The translations under genes were made by a program, and so were the position numbers. 64,000 nucleotides of DNA from CAIWHR01 sp963811685 (GTDB lineage Bacteria; Pseudomonadota; Gammaproteobacteria; Burkholderiales; Casimicrobiaceae), in the NCBI GenBank assembly GCA_963811685.1, contig CAWESK010000005.1, positions 1 to 64,000 of the forward strand, in the 5' to 3' direction. Numbering within the stretch: the first letter of the stretch is position 1; the number at the start of each line of letters is the position of its first letter. Under the pieces are notes generated by a model, which was given only the letters and a program-made list of their open reading frames with translations, made no database searches and had not been told where the DNA came from. Of the stretch, positions 20,485 through 30,073 are shown piece after piece.

Positions 20485-22872
20485 ATGAACCCAGATACGC
20501 CTACACAGAAACTGCTTCACCAGATGGATGCTTACTGGCGCGCTGCGAACTACCTGTCGGTTGGCCAGATTTACCTTTACGACAATCCGCTGCTGAAGCG
20601 CCCGCTGACGCTCGCGGACGTGAAGCACATGCTCCTGGGACACTGGGGCACGACGCCCGGGCAGAACTTCATTTACGTCCACCTGAACCGCGTCATCAGG
20701 AAATACGATCTCGACATGATCTATGTCTCCGGTCCCGGACACGGTGGGCCGGCGCTCGTGAGCAACACGTATCTCGAGGGGACGTACAGCGAAATCTATC
20801 CGGACATCAGCCAGGACGAGGCGGGGCTTCGCAAGCTGTTTCTTCAGTTCTCCTTTCCAGGGGGCATCCCCAGCCACGCATCGCCGGAGTGTCCGGGCTC
20901 AATTCACGAGGGCGGCGAGTTGGGCTATTCACTGAGCCATTCGTTCGGCGCGGTGTTCGACAATCCCGATCTCGTCGTCGCGTGCGTTGTCGGCGATGGC
21001 GAGGCGGAAACCGGACCGCTGGCGACGGCGTGGCATTCCAACAAGTTTCTCGATCCCGCCACCGACGGCGCAGTGCTGCCGATTCTGCATCTCAACGGTT
21101 ACAAGATTGCCAACCCGACCCTCCTCGCCCGCATCACCCGCGAGGAATTGGATCAGCTCCTCCGCGGCTACGGCTGGACGCCCTATTTCGTCGAGGGTCA
21201 CGAGCCCGCGCCGATGCATGAGGCGATGGCCGCAACGCTGGATACGGTGGTGGAGCAAATCAGGCAAATCCAGCATGACGCGCGCGTCCACGGCAATGTC
21301 ACGCGGCCGCGCTGGCCGATGATCGTCCTCAACTCACCTAAGGGCTGGACCGGGCCGAAGATGGTCGATGGCCTGCAGATCGAGGGCACGTTCCGGGCCC
21401 ACCAGGTTCCTCTGGCCGTATCACCGACAGCACGTCCGGAGCATCTCAAGCAACTTGAAGACTGGCTGCGAAGTTACCGCCCGGAGGAACTCTTCGATGA
21501 TCAAGGTCGCCTGAAATCGGAACTGGCCGAACTAGCGCCCAAAGGCGAGCGACGCATGGGCGCGAATCCGCACGCCAACGGTGGCATTCTGCTCCGTGAT
21601 CTACGCATCCCGGATTTCCGCGACTACGCGGTCGAAGTGCCCTCGCCGGGGGCGCGCGGCATCGGCGACACGCATGTCCTCGGGCACTTCCTGCGCGATG
21701 TGACAAAGTTGAACCATGAGCAGCGGAATTTCCGGGTCTTTGGCCCTGACGAAACGCTCTCCAATGGCCTGGAAGCCCTCTTTGAAGTGACGCAGCGCCA
21801 GTGGGAAGCCACGACCTTGCCGAACGACGAATTTCTCGCCTCCACGGGACGCGTGGTTGAAATGCTGAGCGAGCACCAATGCGAGGGTTGGCTGGAGGGC
21901 TACCTGCTTACCGGGAGGCATGGACTCTTCAATTGCTACGAGGCGTTCATCCACATCGTCGATTCGATGTTCAACCAGCATGCCAAATGGCTAAAGGTCA
22001 CGTCGCAGCTGCCGTGGCGGCGCAAGATCGCCTCGCTAAACTACCTGTTGGCCTCGCATGTGTGGCGCCAGGATCACAACGGCTTCACGCATCAGGATCC
22101 TGGTTTCATCGACCACGTCGTGAATAAGAAGGCCGAAGTCGTGCGGGTTTACCTTCCGCCGGATGCAAACTGCCTGCTGTCAGTCGTCGATCACTGCCTG
22201 CGTAGCCGCCATTACGTCAACGTCGTGATCGCGGGAAAGCACCCGGCGCCGCAATGGTTGACCATGGACGCCGCCATCAAGCATTGCACCGAAGGCATCG
22301 GCATCTGGCCATGGGCCAGCAACGATCAGGAGGATGCGCCCGACGTGGTCATGGCCTGCTGTGGCGACGTGCCCACGCTCGAGACGCTCGCCGCGGTGTC
22401 CATCATGCGCGAGCATCTGCCCGACCTGAAAATCCGTGTGGTCAACGTCGTCGACCTCATGCGACTGCAGCCACGAACCGAACACCCGCACGGCTTGAGC
22501 GACACGGATTTCGACGAGCTCTTCACCAAGGACAAACCGGTCATCTTCGCCTTCCATGCCTATCCGTGGTTGATCCACCGGCTGACGTACCGCCGCACCA
22601 ACCACGACAATTTCCACGTCCGCGGCTACAAGGAAGAGGGCACGATCACTACGCCGTTCGACATGACGGTGCTGAACGATCTGGACCGCTTCCACCTCGT
22701 GATGGACACCATCGACCGCCTGCCGCAATCAGGCGACAAGGGCATCTACCTAAAGCGGCAACTCAAGGACAAGCTGATCGAGCACAGGCAATACATCAAC
22801 CAATTCGGTCAGGACTTGCCTGAAATTCGTAACTGGCAGTGGGGTGTGGCCAACGCCATCCAACAGGGGTAA
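20485..22872 (+). CDS. xfp: Xylulose-5-phosphate/fructose-6-phosphate phosphoketolase
   Basis: Thiamine diphosphate enzyme that splits xylulose 5-phosphate (or fructose 6-phosphate) with phosphate into acetyl phosphate and a shorter sugar phosphate. 795 residues, the usual length. Seen: SGPGHGGPALVSNTYLEGTY (about 90-110), FPGGIPSHASPECPGSIHEG, the TPP motif GDGEAETGPLATAWHSNKF, and the C-terminal NFHVRGYKEEGTITTPFDM. Codon use looks less GC-biased than in flanking genes. No acetate kinase or phosphotransacetylase lies nearby, so the fate of acetyl phosphate is not shown. It sits with a usp gene beside a tRNA, which hints at acquisition by transfer. Confidence 0.96.
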   Translation: MNPDTPTQKLLHQMDAYWRAANYLSVGQIYLYDNPLLKRPLTLADVKHMLLGHWGTTPGQNFIYVHLNRVIRKYDLDMIYVSGPGHGGPALVSNTYLEGTYSEIYPDISQDEAGLRKLFLQFSFPGGIPSHASPECPGSIHEGGELGYSLSHSFGAVFDNPDLVVACVVGDGEAETGPLATAWHSNKFLDPATDGAVLPILHLNGYKIANPTLLARITREELDQLLRGYGWTPYFVEGHEPAPMHEAMAATLDTVVEQIRQIQHDARVHGNVTRPRWPMIVLNSPKGWTGPKMVDGLQIEGTFRAHQVPLAVSPTARPEHLKQLEDWLRSYRPEELFDDQGRLKSELAELAPKGERRMGANPHANGGILLRDLRIPDFRDYAVEVPSPGARGIGDTHVLGHFLRDVTKLNHEQRNFRVFGPDETLSNGLEALFEVTQRQWEATTLPNDEFLASTGRVVEMLSEHQCEGWLEGYLLTGRHGLFNCYEAFIHIVDSMFNQHAKWLKVTSQLPWRRKIASLNYLLASHVWRQDHNGFTHQDPGFIDHVVNKKAEVVRVYLPPDANCLLSVVDHCLRSRHYVNVVIAGKHPAPQWLTMDAAIKHCTEGIGIWPWASNDQEDAPDVVMACCGDVPTLETLAAVSIMREHLPDLKIRVVNVVDLMRLQPRTEHPHGLSDTDFDELFTKDKPVIFAFHAYPWLIHRLTYRRTNHDNFHVRGYKEEGTITTPFDMTVLNDLDRFHLVMDTIDRLPQSGDKGIYLKRQLKDKLIEHRQYINQFGQDLPEIRNWQWGVANAIQQG

Positions 22873-22885
22873 GTACCTTCTTAGA

Positions 22886-23263
22886 TCACCGGCCCGCGAA
22901 AGCGGACGAAGCTCGCTGTAGCAGGTCCGGTGCATCGACGGGTTGGGTGTCATCCCTGGACCACGTCACGGCCGGAATATTTTCCACGAGTGCGGCAATC
23001 TGCACGAACTCGATGCTGGGGCGCGCACCGTAGAGAGTGGCTACCCGCTCGAGCAGCTCATCAGTGAAGAACGCTTTGGCGGCCTCCTCTGAATCCCAAA
23101 CGTAGAAATTAGCGGCCTCACGCTTCCCGGAATTGAGCGTGAAAGCCTTTGAGCGTAGCCCCGGCATTCCTTCGAACCTTACGCGCGCGGTCTCGGCGAT
23201 ATTCCGCACGGCTCGCTCATCGAAGTTGTCTCCATAGCGGAATGTAACGAGTACACCGATCAT
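22886..23263 (-). CDS. YdhR-like ferredoxin-fold (dimeric alpha-beta barrel) protein
   Basis: 125 residues beginning MIGVLVTFRYGDNFDERAVR; FEGMPGLRSKAFTLN and NFYVWDSEEAAKAFF are typical of the YdhR/putative mono-oxygenase group within the dimeric alpha-beta barrel fold. The substrate is unknown and oxygenase activity is not established for the family. ATG 23263 is preceded by a good site (AAAGGAG). It converges on xfp with only 13 bases between the stops. Confidence 0.72.
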   Translation of the reverse strand: MIGVLVTFRYGDNFDERAVRNIAETARVRFEGMPGLRSKAFTLNSGKREAANFYVWDSEEAAKAFFTDELLERVATLYGARPSIEFVQIAALVENIPAVTWSRDDTQPVDAPDLLQRASSAFAGR

Positions 23264-23454
23264 GTCGCACTCCTTTCGACGTAGTCGTTGAGATCCTCTC
23301 AGCGGGCCTTGATGATGCCCATCCGAGGCACTCAACAATAATCATTCGCTGGCAAAACCATCGCTTCGTGCCGACAAGGATGTCCTCGTCGTCATCTCGA
23401 ACTGCCCGCAGCTCTACAACCCGCGCAACGGATGGAATCCGACGGCGATTCGCA

Positions 23455-24660
23455 TCATCGAGTTGCAACCTTCGAGCTGATCGGAGACACCGGTGCGATC
23501 GTGTTTTCCCGCTGGAATGCAGCTGCGACGCTTGCTCCCAGCAGGATGACGACGGACGTCGCCAAGCTCGCGTTGAGCGAGTGCGCGGCGTCGGCAATCC
23601 ATCCGGTGAGCACGGGCCCGATCGACTGGCCGATCGCGAACACGACGGTGAACACTGCCATCGCGGGTCCCCATGCGATCTTCGGGAGCGATGTCTTGAT
23701 CAGATCGGTGATGCTGGTGGGGACCGAGAACATCGCCGTCCCGAAGAAGAACGCGGAAAGGATCATCGCGGGCAGCGCCGTGCTGTAGAGCGGTATCGCT
23801 GCGCCGATGCTGATCACTACGCCCACCGCGGCGAGCATCTTCGCGGCCGACCACCGTGAGCGCGGCACGCGCCAGACGATCGGAGCAAGCATCGTAGCCA
23901 CGCCGAGCGTGCCCCAAGTGAGCGCGACGCTCACGGCCGAGGCGCCGCGCGAGACCATCCATGCGATCACGAACGTCATGTAGGCGATGTAGCCCAGCCC
24001 GAAAAGGAAATAGCTCGCGAGCGCGCCCTGGAATGCGCTCATCGACCACGGCCTGGCCGTGGCGCCCGCCGCCGGCTCCGTGATTCGACGTGACGCCCAG
24101 ATGCTCGCAGTCGCGAAGACCATCGAAATGCCGCCGATCGCGAGCCACGCGCTGCGCCACGCGACGTCACCGAGCGTCGCGAGCAGCCATGGGATACCCA
24201 CACCCGACATGACGATCCCAACTCCGGCTCCGCCGAAGTAGACGGCAATCGCGCTCTTCGAGACCTCCGGCCGATCGGGATAGAGATTGCTTACAAGAAC
24301 GGCGCCGGAGATATAGACCATCGCGGAGCTCATACCTGCGACCGCGCGCAGGGCCATCTGTTCGCCAAAGCCCTCGGCGAGGCCTGAGGCAAGGAGGGCC
24401 AGAACGGTCACCACCAGTCCGAACGAGAACAGCCGCCGATTGCCCAGGCGCGGAACACAGCGCGTACAAAGCAGCGCTCCGACGAGGTAGCCGAGCGCGT
24501 TGGCGGTGTTTAACGAGCCTGCCTGCGAGTAGCTAAGGTCGAGCTCGGCGCGCATTGCTGGCAGGATCAGCGCATAGGCGAATCGCGCGAACGACGTGGC
24601 GACAGCGGGGCCGAGGGAAAGCGCCGCAAGCACCCAGAATCGGCGGCCGAAATTCGTCAT
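23455..24660 (-). CDS. YbfB/YjiJ-type MFS transporter
   Basis: About twelve membrane spans in 401 residues. ARFAYALILPAMRAELDLSYSQ at the first helices, and LNTANALGYLVGALL, are the hallmark of the YbfB/YjiJ branch of the major facilitator superfamily. Substrate unknown. Start MTNFGRRF (24660) is chosen; an alternative start 33 bases upstream adds a Pro-rich tail. Frame intact. Confidence 0.85.
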   Translation of the reverse strand: MTNFGRRFWVLAALSLGPAVATSFARFAYALILPAMRAELDLSYSQAGSLNTANALGYLVGALLCTRCVPRLGNRRLFSFGLVVTVLALLASGLAEGFGEQMALRAVAGMSSAMVYISGAVLVSNLYPDRPEVSKSAIAVYFGGAGVGIVMSGVGIPWLLATLGDVAWRSAWLAIGGISMVFATASIWASRRITEPAAGATARPWSMSAFQGALASYFLFGLGYIAYMTFVIAWMVSRGASAVSVALTWGTLGVATMLAPIVWRVPRSRWSAAKMLAAVGVVISIGAAIPLYSTALPAMILSAFFFGTAMFSVPTSITDLIKTSLPKIAWGPAMAVFTVVFAIGQSIGPVLTGWIADAAHSLNASLATSVVILLGASVAAAFQRENTIAPVSPISSKVATR

Positions 24661-24784
24661 GGCGGAAGGTTGGCGTGGCATGAAAGGCTGCAACGGGCGC
24701 GAAGGCGGAGCTGCCTTGCGAGTCTAGGGCGTACGCGCGGCAGGACGATTTCATCGACGGGCCCATGTTGTTTCGTTTGTTTCG

Positions 24785-24997
24785 CCGTCGCGCGCGATAG
24801 CGGAAGTTGAGGTGCTTGCCGCGCGCGGAGCGGATGTCGGCCGCATGTGACCCGAAAAGCGTCACGATGCGCGGCTCGGTTCCCCACAGTGCAGCCGACT
24901 CGAGTCCCGCCGGCCGAGGGATGTACGCGCCGATTACCTGGAAGAGCTGGCCGATGAAACCCTTTGGCGTCCAGTTCGCGAGCCTGATGCCGCCGCC
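24785..24997 (-). pseudogene. Fragment of a class I SAM-dependent methyltransferase
   Basis: The minus strand encodes GGGIRLANWTPKGFIGQLF, then VIGAYIPRPAGLESAALWG, TEPRIVTLFG and LNFRYRARR. The NWTP-GFIGQLF...PPAG..SPALWGTE pattern is the C-terminal middle part of a widespread UbiE-like methyltransferase group. Neither the SAM-binding N-terminal part nor the C-terminal end is present on either side, so this is a remnant of about 70 codons. Confidence 0.6.
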
Positions 24998-25204
24998 GTT
25001 ACGAGCCACCCGGCGGCTGAACTGCGTTGGCTTTGTACCCGGCGACGGCGTGGGATCGCCAGGCCGGCCACGTCCCAATCGCCCGCAGCTGCTATTACTG
25101 CCCCCGCCTCGTGGGGCCGCGTTGCGCTGGTCAGATGCAATAGACGATAGCCCACCCTAGGCGTAGTGTTCGCATGTTTCGTTCTTGGCGATGGCGGCCA
25201 ATAG

Positions 25205-25294
25205 GCGGCGGGCGTTTTTGCGCCAGAGCCGGCGACGCTTGCGCTACTCGGCATCGGTCTTGCCGGGCTCGGGTTCTCGCACCGCAAGCGGTAA
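25205..25294 (+). pseudogene. Orphan PEP-CTERM sorting signal
   Basis: Frame from 25205 reads AAGVFA, PEPATLALL (25223 onward), GIGLAGLGF, SHRKR and stop TAA 25292-25294: a textbook PEP-CTERM tail with the Pro-Glu-Pro motif, a hydrophobic helix and a basic end. A TAG at 25202-25204 precedes it in frame and no start codon or passenger protein is found upstream, so the secreted part is lost or shifted out of frame. It shows that the genome has PEP-CTERM substrates for the XrtA system whose regulators are at 2.2-8.5 kb. Confidence 0.75.
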
Positions 25295-25424
25295 TCGTTT
25301 CCGCACGAACATCGGACCCGCTTCGGCGAGGCTCTTGTTTGCTCATGCGCTTCGTCATGGATAGTAGGCTGCGGTGCCTTGATCTCTCGCGTTTGGCAGC
25401 GCCTTCGAGGTATCGTTTAACCCC

Positions 25425-27304
25425 GTGAGCACGTCCCCCCAAGCTGTCTTCCTGAGCTATGCGTCGCAGGACGCGGAAGCGGCCCGGCACATCTGCGACG
25501 CACTGCGGGCAACGGGCCTCGACGTCTGGTTCGACCAGAGCGAGCTTCGCGGCGGCGACGCATGGGACGCATCGATCCGCAGGAAGATCAAGGAGTGCGC
25601 GCTGTTCGTTCCGATCATCTCGGCGAACACGCAGGCGCGCGACGAGGGCTACTTTCGTCTGGAATGGAAGCTCGCCGTCGACCGCTCGCACCTGATGGCC
25701 GACGACAAGGCGTTCCTGCTGCCGGTGGTCATCGACGCCACTCTCGACACGAACGCGCGCGTGCCGGAGAAATTCCGCGAGGTCCAGTGGACGCACCTGC
25801 CGAGCGGGACGACGGCGAAAGCCTTTGCCGAGCGCGTGCAAGGGCTGCTGTCGGGGGGCGCAGTGAGGGCCGACAGCGCGAGCCCCGGTCGCCGCAGTCC
25901 ACGGGCCGCCGTCGATCGCGGTGCTGCCTTTCCTCAACTTGACCCGCGACGAGGAGAACGAATATTTCTCGGATGGCCTGGCGGAGGAATTGCTCAACGT
26001 GCTGACCAAGATCCGCGGGCTGCGGGTGGCGGCGCGCTCGTCGGCATTCACGTTCAAGGGAAAGGGCGCAACCGTTGCCGACGTCGGCCGGGCGCTCAAC
26101 GTCGCGACCGTGCTCGAGGGCAGCGTGCGCAAGGCCGGCGACCGGATGCGCATCTCGGTGCAGTTGGTGAAAGTGGCCGACGGCTATCACCTGTGGTCGG
26201 AGAGCTACGACCGCACGCTGGAGGACATCTTCGCGGTGCAGGACGACATCGCGCAGTCGGTGGTGAAGGAGTTGCGCACCACGCTGCTGGGCGAGACGGC
26301 GGACGCGAAGGCAGCCACGGAGGCATCGGCACAAGTCACCGCGGCGGTGAAAGGTCGCACCGCCGACGCCGAGGCGCACCGCCTCTATCTTCAGGCGCGG
26401 CACTTCATCGGTCGCCACACCCGCGGGGACACGACCAGGGGTATCGAATATCTGACGCGGGCGCTGGAGCGGGATCCGCGAGTTCGCGCTCGCGTGGGTG
26501 GAGCTGAGCGGCGCGCACACGAACGAGGTTGGTCAAGGCTGGGCGCCGGCGAAGGAAGGGCTCGAAAAGGCACGGGAAGCAGCAGCCCGCGCCGTCGCGC
26601 TCAAACCCGAGCTCGCCGAGGCACACGCGCAGGCAGGCTGGATCAAGATGACCTACGACTGGGACTGGCGCGGTGCCGAGGCGTCGTACGGGGAGGCGCT
26701 ACGCCTGGCCCCGGGCAATGCGTTCGTGCTTCGCCGGGTCGGCTGGCTCGCTGCCAACCTGGGTCGACCCGACGAGGCGATCGGGCTGTATCGTCGTGCG
26801 ATCGAACAAGATCCGCTGAGTGCAGCGACCTACCACAGCCTCGGCATGGCCCTCGACGCGGCTGATCGCTTCGCCGAGGCAGAACAGGCGTATCGCAAAG
26901 TGCTCGAGCTCTCCCCGCAGAGAACCGCCGCGCGCGCAATCCTGGGACTCAACCTGCTCGCCCAAGGCAGAAGCGACGACGCCCATGCGGAAGGGCTGCA
27001 GGAGCCGGCGCAGTGGGCACGTCTGTGGGCGATGTCGATCATCGAGCACGTCGCGGGGCGGGGGGCGGCCGCGGACGCGGCGCTGCGCGAGCTCCGTTCA
27101 AAGGACCCCGAAGGCGCCGCTTACAACATCGCGCAGGTGTACGCCGCGCGCGGCGAGAGCGACCTCGCCTTCGAATGGCTGGAGCGCGCCTACCTGCAGC
27201 GCGATCCCGGCTTGAGCGAGATGAAGCCCAGCCCGTTGCTTCGTCCGCTGCATGCCGATCCGAGGTGGCCTGCGTTCCTGCGCAAGATGGGGCTCGCAGC
27301 CTAG
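25425..27304 (+). CDS. TIR domain - TolB-like - TPR protein (two frameshifts)
   Basis: Domain order: TIR at residues 1-140 (FLSYASQDAEAARHICDALR, WFDQSELRGGDAWD, CALFVPIISANTQARDEGYFR-LEWKLA with the conserved Glu), then a TolB/FlgO-like region (SIAVLPFLNL, EYFSDGLAEELLNVL, VARSSAFTFKGK, VGRALNVATVLEGSVRK, LVKVADGYHLWSESYDR), then TPR repeats to the end. The middle part is common in adenylate-cyclase-like regulators and normally follows a membrane span; none is visible here. Extra bases near 25900 and at about 26479 break the frame; corrected length 625 residues. TIR domains can be NAD-cleaving or protein-binding; which applies is not shown. No partner immune-type genes are adjacent. Confidence 0.8.
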
Positions 27305-27377
27305 ACGTATTGGCGCTCGATTCATGTCTGCGGCCCTGGTCACAACGCCGGGCCGCTGACCAGCTTGGGAGACTGCA

Positions 27378-28214
27378 ATGAGCAAGGTCCAGGTTGGCCG
27401 CGTCCTGCTGGGCCTCCTTGCGATGCTGCTGACGCTGGGGTGGGCAAGCACCGCTAGCGCGGCGCCGGGCCTGACCGCAGGAGCGCTCAACGAGTTCAAC
27501 GTCGAGCTCCCCGCCGACCTCCGGAAAATCGCGGGCCGCGGCACGCTTTCGCCGATCACCCATGCGCGCGTCACCATCGCCGTGCCCGCGAATTTCGACA
27601 TGGCGCCGGGTTGGCCGGTGCTGGTCGTCAGCGCCACGACCGATCGCGGCTCCAACTCGAGCCGTGCCCTCCTTCGCGATTACGCGGAGACCGCCGTCGC
27701 GAGCGGATGGATCGTGCTCGCCGCCGATCCGGCCGAGCGGCCAACCGTCGAGCAGGACACCGTCTCGCTCCGTCTCGCGCTCAACGCGGCGGCGCTTTCG
27801 GTCCTGCAACGCCAGTGGCCGGGGGGCGCCAAGGCGCCGCTGGCGTTCGGAGGGTTTTCGGGCGGCTCCAAGATCTCGGGCTGGCTCACGGCGGCGTTCG
27901 TGAGCGAAGGCCGAACCGTCATCGGCGTCTATCAGGCCGGCATCAACCAGAACTCACTGGTCCCCGGTGCGACGCTCTACGATGTCTTGAACCCCGCGTT
28001 CAAACGCATCCCGGTGTTCCTCCAGGTCGGAAAGGACGACCGCGTGGCCACACCGGCCGAGCATCAGGATGTTCTGGCCGAGCTCAAGGCGGCGGGATTC
28101 CGGAACGTCCGCCTCGAGTATTTCGCCGGCGCGCACGACGTCGATCCGGGGCCGCTTCGCCTTGCTCTCGACTGGTTTCGCGAGCTCGCGGCGGTGCCGC
28201 TCCACTCGAAGTAG
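27378..28214 (+). CDS. Secreted alpha/beta-hydrolase-like protein
   Basis: 278 residues with a signal peptide (cleavage after ASTASA, about residue 28). The middle has GGFSGGSK with a probable nucleophile Ser161, and later QVGKDDRVATPAEH (Asp220/221) and GAHDVDP (His253), an order and spacing that fit an alpha/beta-hydrolase triad of the esterase/dienelactone hydrolase kind. No named family is recognised and the substrate is unknown. A ribosome site GGGAGACTGCA precedes ATG 27378; it lies 73 bases after the TIR gene and may be cotranscribed. Confidence 0.6.
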   Translation: MSKVQVGRVLLGLLAMLLTLGWASTASAAPGLTAGALNEFNVELPADLRKIAGRGTLSPITHARVTIAVPANFDMAPGWPVLVVSATTDRGSNSSRALLRDYAETAVASGWIVLAADPAERPTVEQDTVSLRLALNAAALSVLQRQWPGGAKAPLAFGGFSGGSKISGWLTAAFVSEGRTVIGVYQAGINQNSLVPGATLYDVLNPAFKRIPVFLQVGKDDRVATPAEHQDVLAELKAAGFRNVRLEYFAGAHDVDPGPLRLALDWFRELAAVPLHSK

Positions 28215-28245
28215 GGCGCGTCGCGTGGCGCCGCAGGCAGGGGCG

Positions 28246-30057
28246 TCAGTCGAGAGGCGCGACCTTCAGTACCTCTTCGGCGGTCGTGACGCCGGCGGCG
28301 ACCTTCATCGCGCCGGAGACGCGCAGCGGTTTCATGCCGTCCTTGTACGCCTGCTCGCGCAGCCGCACGTCATCGGTATCGGCCACGACGAGGCGCCGCA
28401 GTCCGGGCGTCATCAGCATGATCTCGTAGAGCCCGATCCGCCCACGGAAGCCCGTCATCCGGCATTCGAGGCAGCCGCCGGGCGCCATCACCTGCACCGG
28501 CTTCTCGGCGCGCCACGGCGCGGTCATCAACTTCCACGTATCGTCATCCGGCGGGTCACCCGGCTTCTTGCAGTGCGGGCACAGCGTGCGCACCAGCCGC
28601 TGCGCCATCACGCCCAGCAGCGTCGAGCTCAGCAGATAGGCGGGCATGCCGAGGTCGAGCATCCGCGTGACGGCGGTCGGCGCGTCGTTGGTGTGCAGCG
28701 TCGACAGCACGAGGTGGCCGGTAAGCGCGGCCTGCACCGCCATGTCCGCCGTGTCGCGGTCGCGGATTTCGCCGACCATGATGATGTCCGGATCCTGGCG
28801 CATCAGCGTGCGCACGCCCGTCGCGAAATCCACGCCCAGCGAAGGCTGCACCTGCATCTGGTTGAACGCCGGCTCGATCATTTCGATCGGATCTTCGACC
28901 GTGCAGACGTTGACCTCGGGCGCCGCGAGCTGCTTCAGCGACGAGTAGAGCGTGGTCGTCTTGCCCGAACCCGTCGGTCCGGTGACGAGGATGATGCCGT
29001 TCGGCTCCTTGATCATGCGCGCCCAGCGTGCGTCGTCGTCCGCCGTGAAGCCGAGCTCGGTGAAATCGCGGACCAGCACTTCGGGCGTGAAGATCCGCAT
29101 CACGATCTTTTCGCCGTGCGCCGTGGGCATCGTCGAGATCCGCAGCTCGACCTCGTTGCCGTCGGGAGTGATGGTCTTGATGCGCCCATCCTGCGGCCGG
29201 CGCTTTTCCACGATCTCCATCCGCGCGAGCAGCTTGATCCGCGACGTCATCGCGATCAGCACCGGAATGGGGATCGCGTAGACCTGGTGGAGCACGCCAT
29301 CGATGCGGAAGCGGACGATGCCGGCATCGCGGCGCGGCTCGACGTGGATGTCGGACGCGCGCTGCTCGAACGCGTATTGCCAGAGCCAGTCGACGATGTG
29401 GACGACGTGGCTGTCGTTGGCGTCGAGCGTGCCCTTGCGGCCGAGCTCGACCAGCTGCTCGAAGCTCCGCGCGAGCGAAACCTGTCCCTTCGAGGTCTCC
29501 TGCGCCTTCTTCATCGACCGCGCGAGCGTGTAGAACTCGCCGAGGAAGCGCCTGATGTCGACCGGATTGGCGAAGACGAACTTCACCTCGAGCTTCAGGA
29601 TCTTCTCGAGCTCGTCGGCCCAGCTCCGCATGAAGGGCTCGCTGGTGGCGACGGTCAGCGCGCTGCGCGTCACCTCGACCGGCAGAATCCGGTAGCGTTC
29701 GGCGTACGCATTCGACATCGTCGCCGTCACCGCCGTGAGGTCGATCTTCAGCGGATCGACGTGCAGATACGGGACCCCGAGCTTGCCGGCGAGCCATTCG
29801 ACGAGCCACTCCAGCGTGAGCGTCGGGTGCGGCGGCGCCGCGGACTTCCACTTCTGGCTGGCGATGAATTCGAGCGGATGGTCGCCGCGCGACGAGCGCG
29901 ACCGCGCGAGCGCGTCGGCGTCGGCAGCCGGAACCAGGCCATCGACGACCATCAGCTTCAGGATGTCTTCGAGGCGCAGGCGGCGATCCTGCGCCTGCGG
30001 CGCGGACGCCGACGGGGAAGGGGCCGCGTCTCTGGCGGCCGGAGTAGTAGCGGCCAT
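28246..30057 (-). CDS. GspE/PilB-type secretion ATPase
   Basis: Hexameric ATPase of the type II secretion/type IV pilus family. An N-terminal MshEN-like region (residues 20-200) is followed by the ATPase core: Walker A GPTGSGKTTTLYSS, Asp box TVEDPIEM, Walker B IMVGEIRDRDTAD, His box GHLVLSTLHTNDA, and a zinc tetracysteine element CPHC...CLECRMTGFRGR. About 603 residues. No other secretion or pilus gene is near, so its machine is elsewhere or it serves a regulatory role. Starts possible at GTG 30060 or ATG 30057. The inverted-repeat element at 30074 begins just 17 bases upstream of the start. Confidence 0.92.
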   Translation of the reverse strand: MAATTPAARDAAPSPSASAPQAQDRRLRLEDILKLMVVDGLVPAADADALARSRSSRGDHPLEFIASQKWKSAAPPHPTLTLEWLVEWLAGKLGVPYLHVDPLKIDLTAVTATMSNAYAERYRILPVEVTRSALTVATSEPFMRSWADELEKILKLEVKFVFANPVDIRRFLGEFYTLARSMKKAQETSKGQVSLARSFEQLVELGRKGTLDANDSHVVHIVDWLWQYAFEQRASDIHVEPRRDAGIVRFRIDGVLHQVYAIPIPVLIAMTSRIKLLARMEIVEKRRPQDGRIKTITPDGNEVELRISTMPTAHGEKIVMRIFTPEVLVRDFTELGFTADDDARWARMIKEPNGIILVTGPTGSGKTTTLYSSLKQLAAPEVNVCTVEDPIEMIEPAFNQMQVQPSLGVDFATGVRTLMRQDPDIIMVGEIRDRDTADMAVQAALTGHLVLSTLHTNDAPTAVTRMLDLGMPAYLLSSTLLGVMAQRLVRTLCPHCKKPGDPPDDDTWKLMTAPWRAEKPVQVMAPGGCLECRMTGFRGRIGLYEIMLMTPGLRRLVVADTDDVRLREQAYKDGMKPLRVSGAMKVAAGVTTAEEVLKVAPLD

Positions 30058-30073
30058 CACCCTACTTTACACT

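Larger units (their letters stand above)
24661..25424. other. Non-coding stretch with gene remnants
   Basis: No intact gene. It contains a methyltransferase fragment on the minus strand (24785-24997) and an orphan PEP-CTERM tail on the plus strand (25205-25294), both listed separately. It reads as a site of past rearrangement. Confidence 0.6.

Noticed and set aside
19227..25424. Integrated element with attachment sites at tRNA-Ser(TGA)
   Set aside because: No integrase and no second copy of the tRNA 3' end was found downstream by eye.
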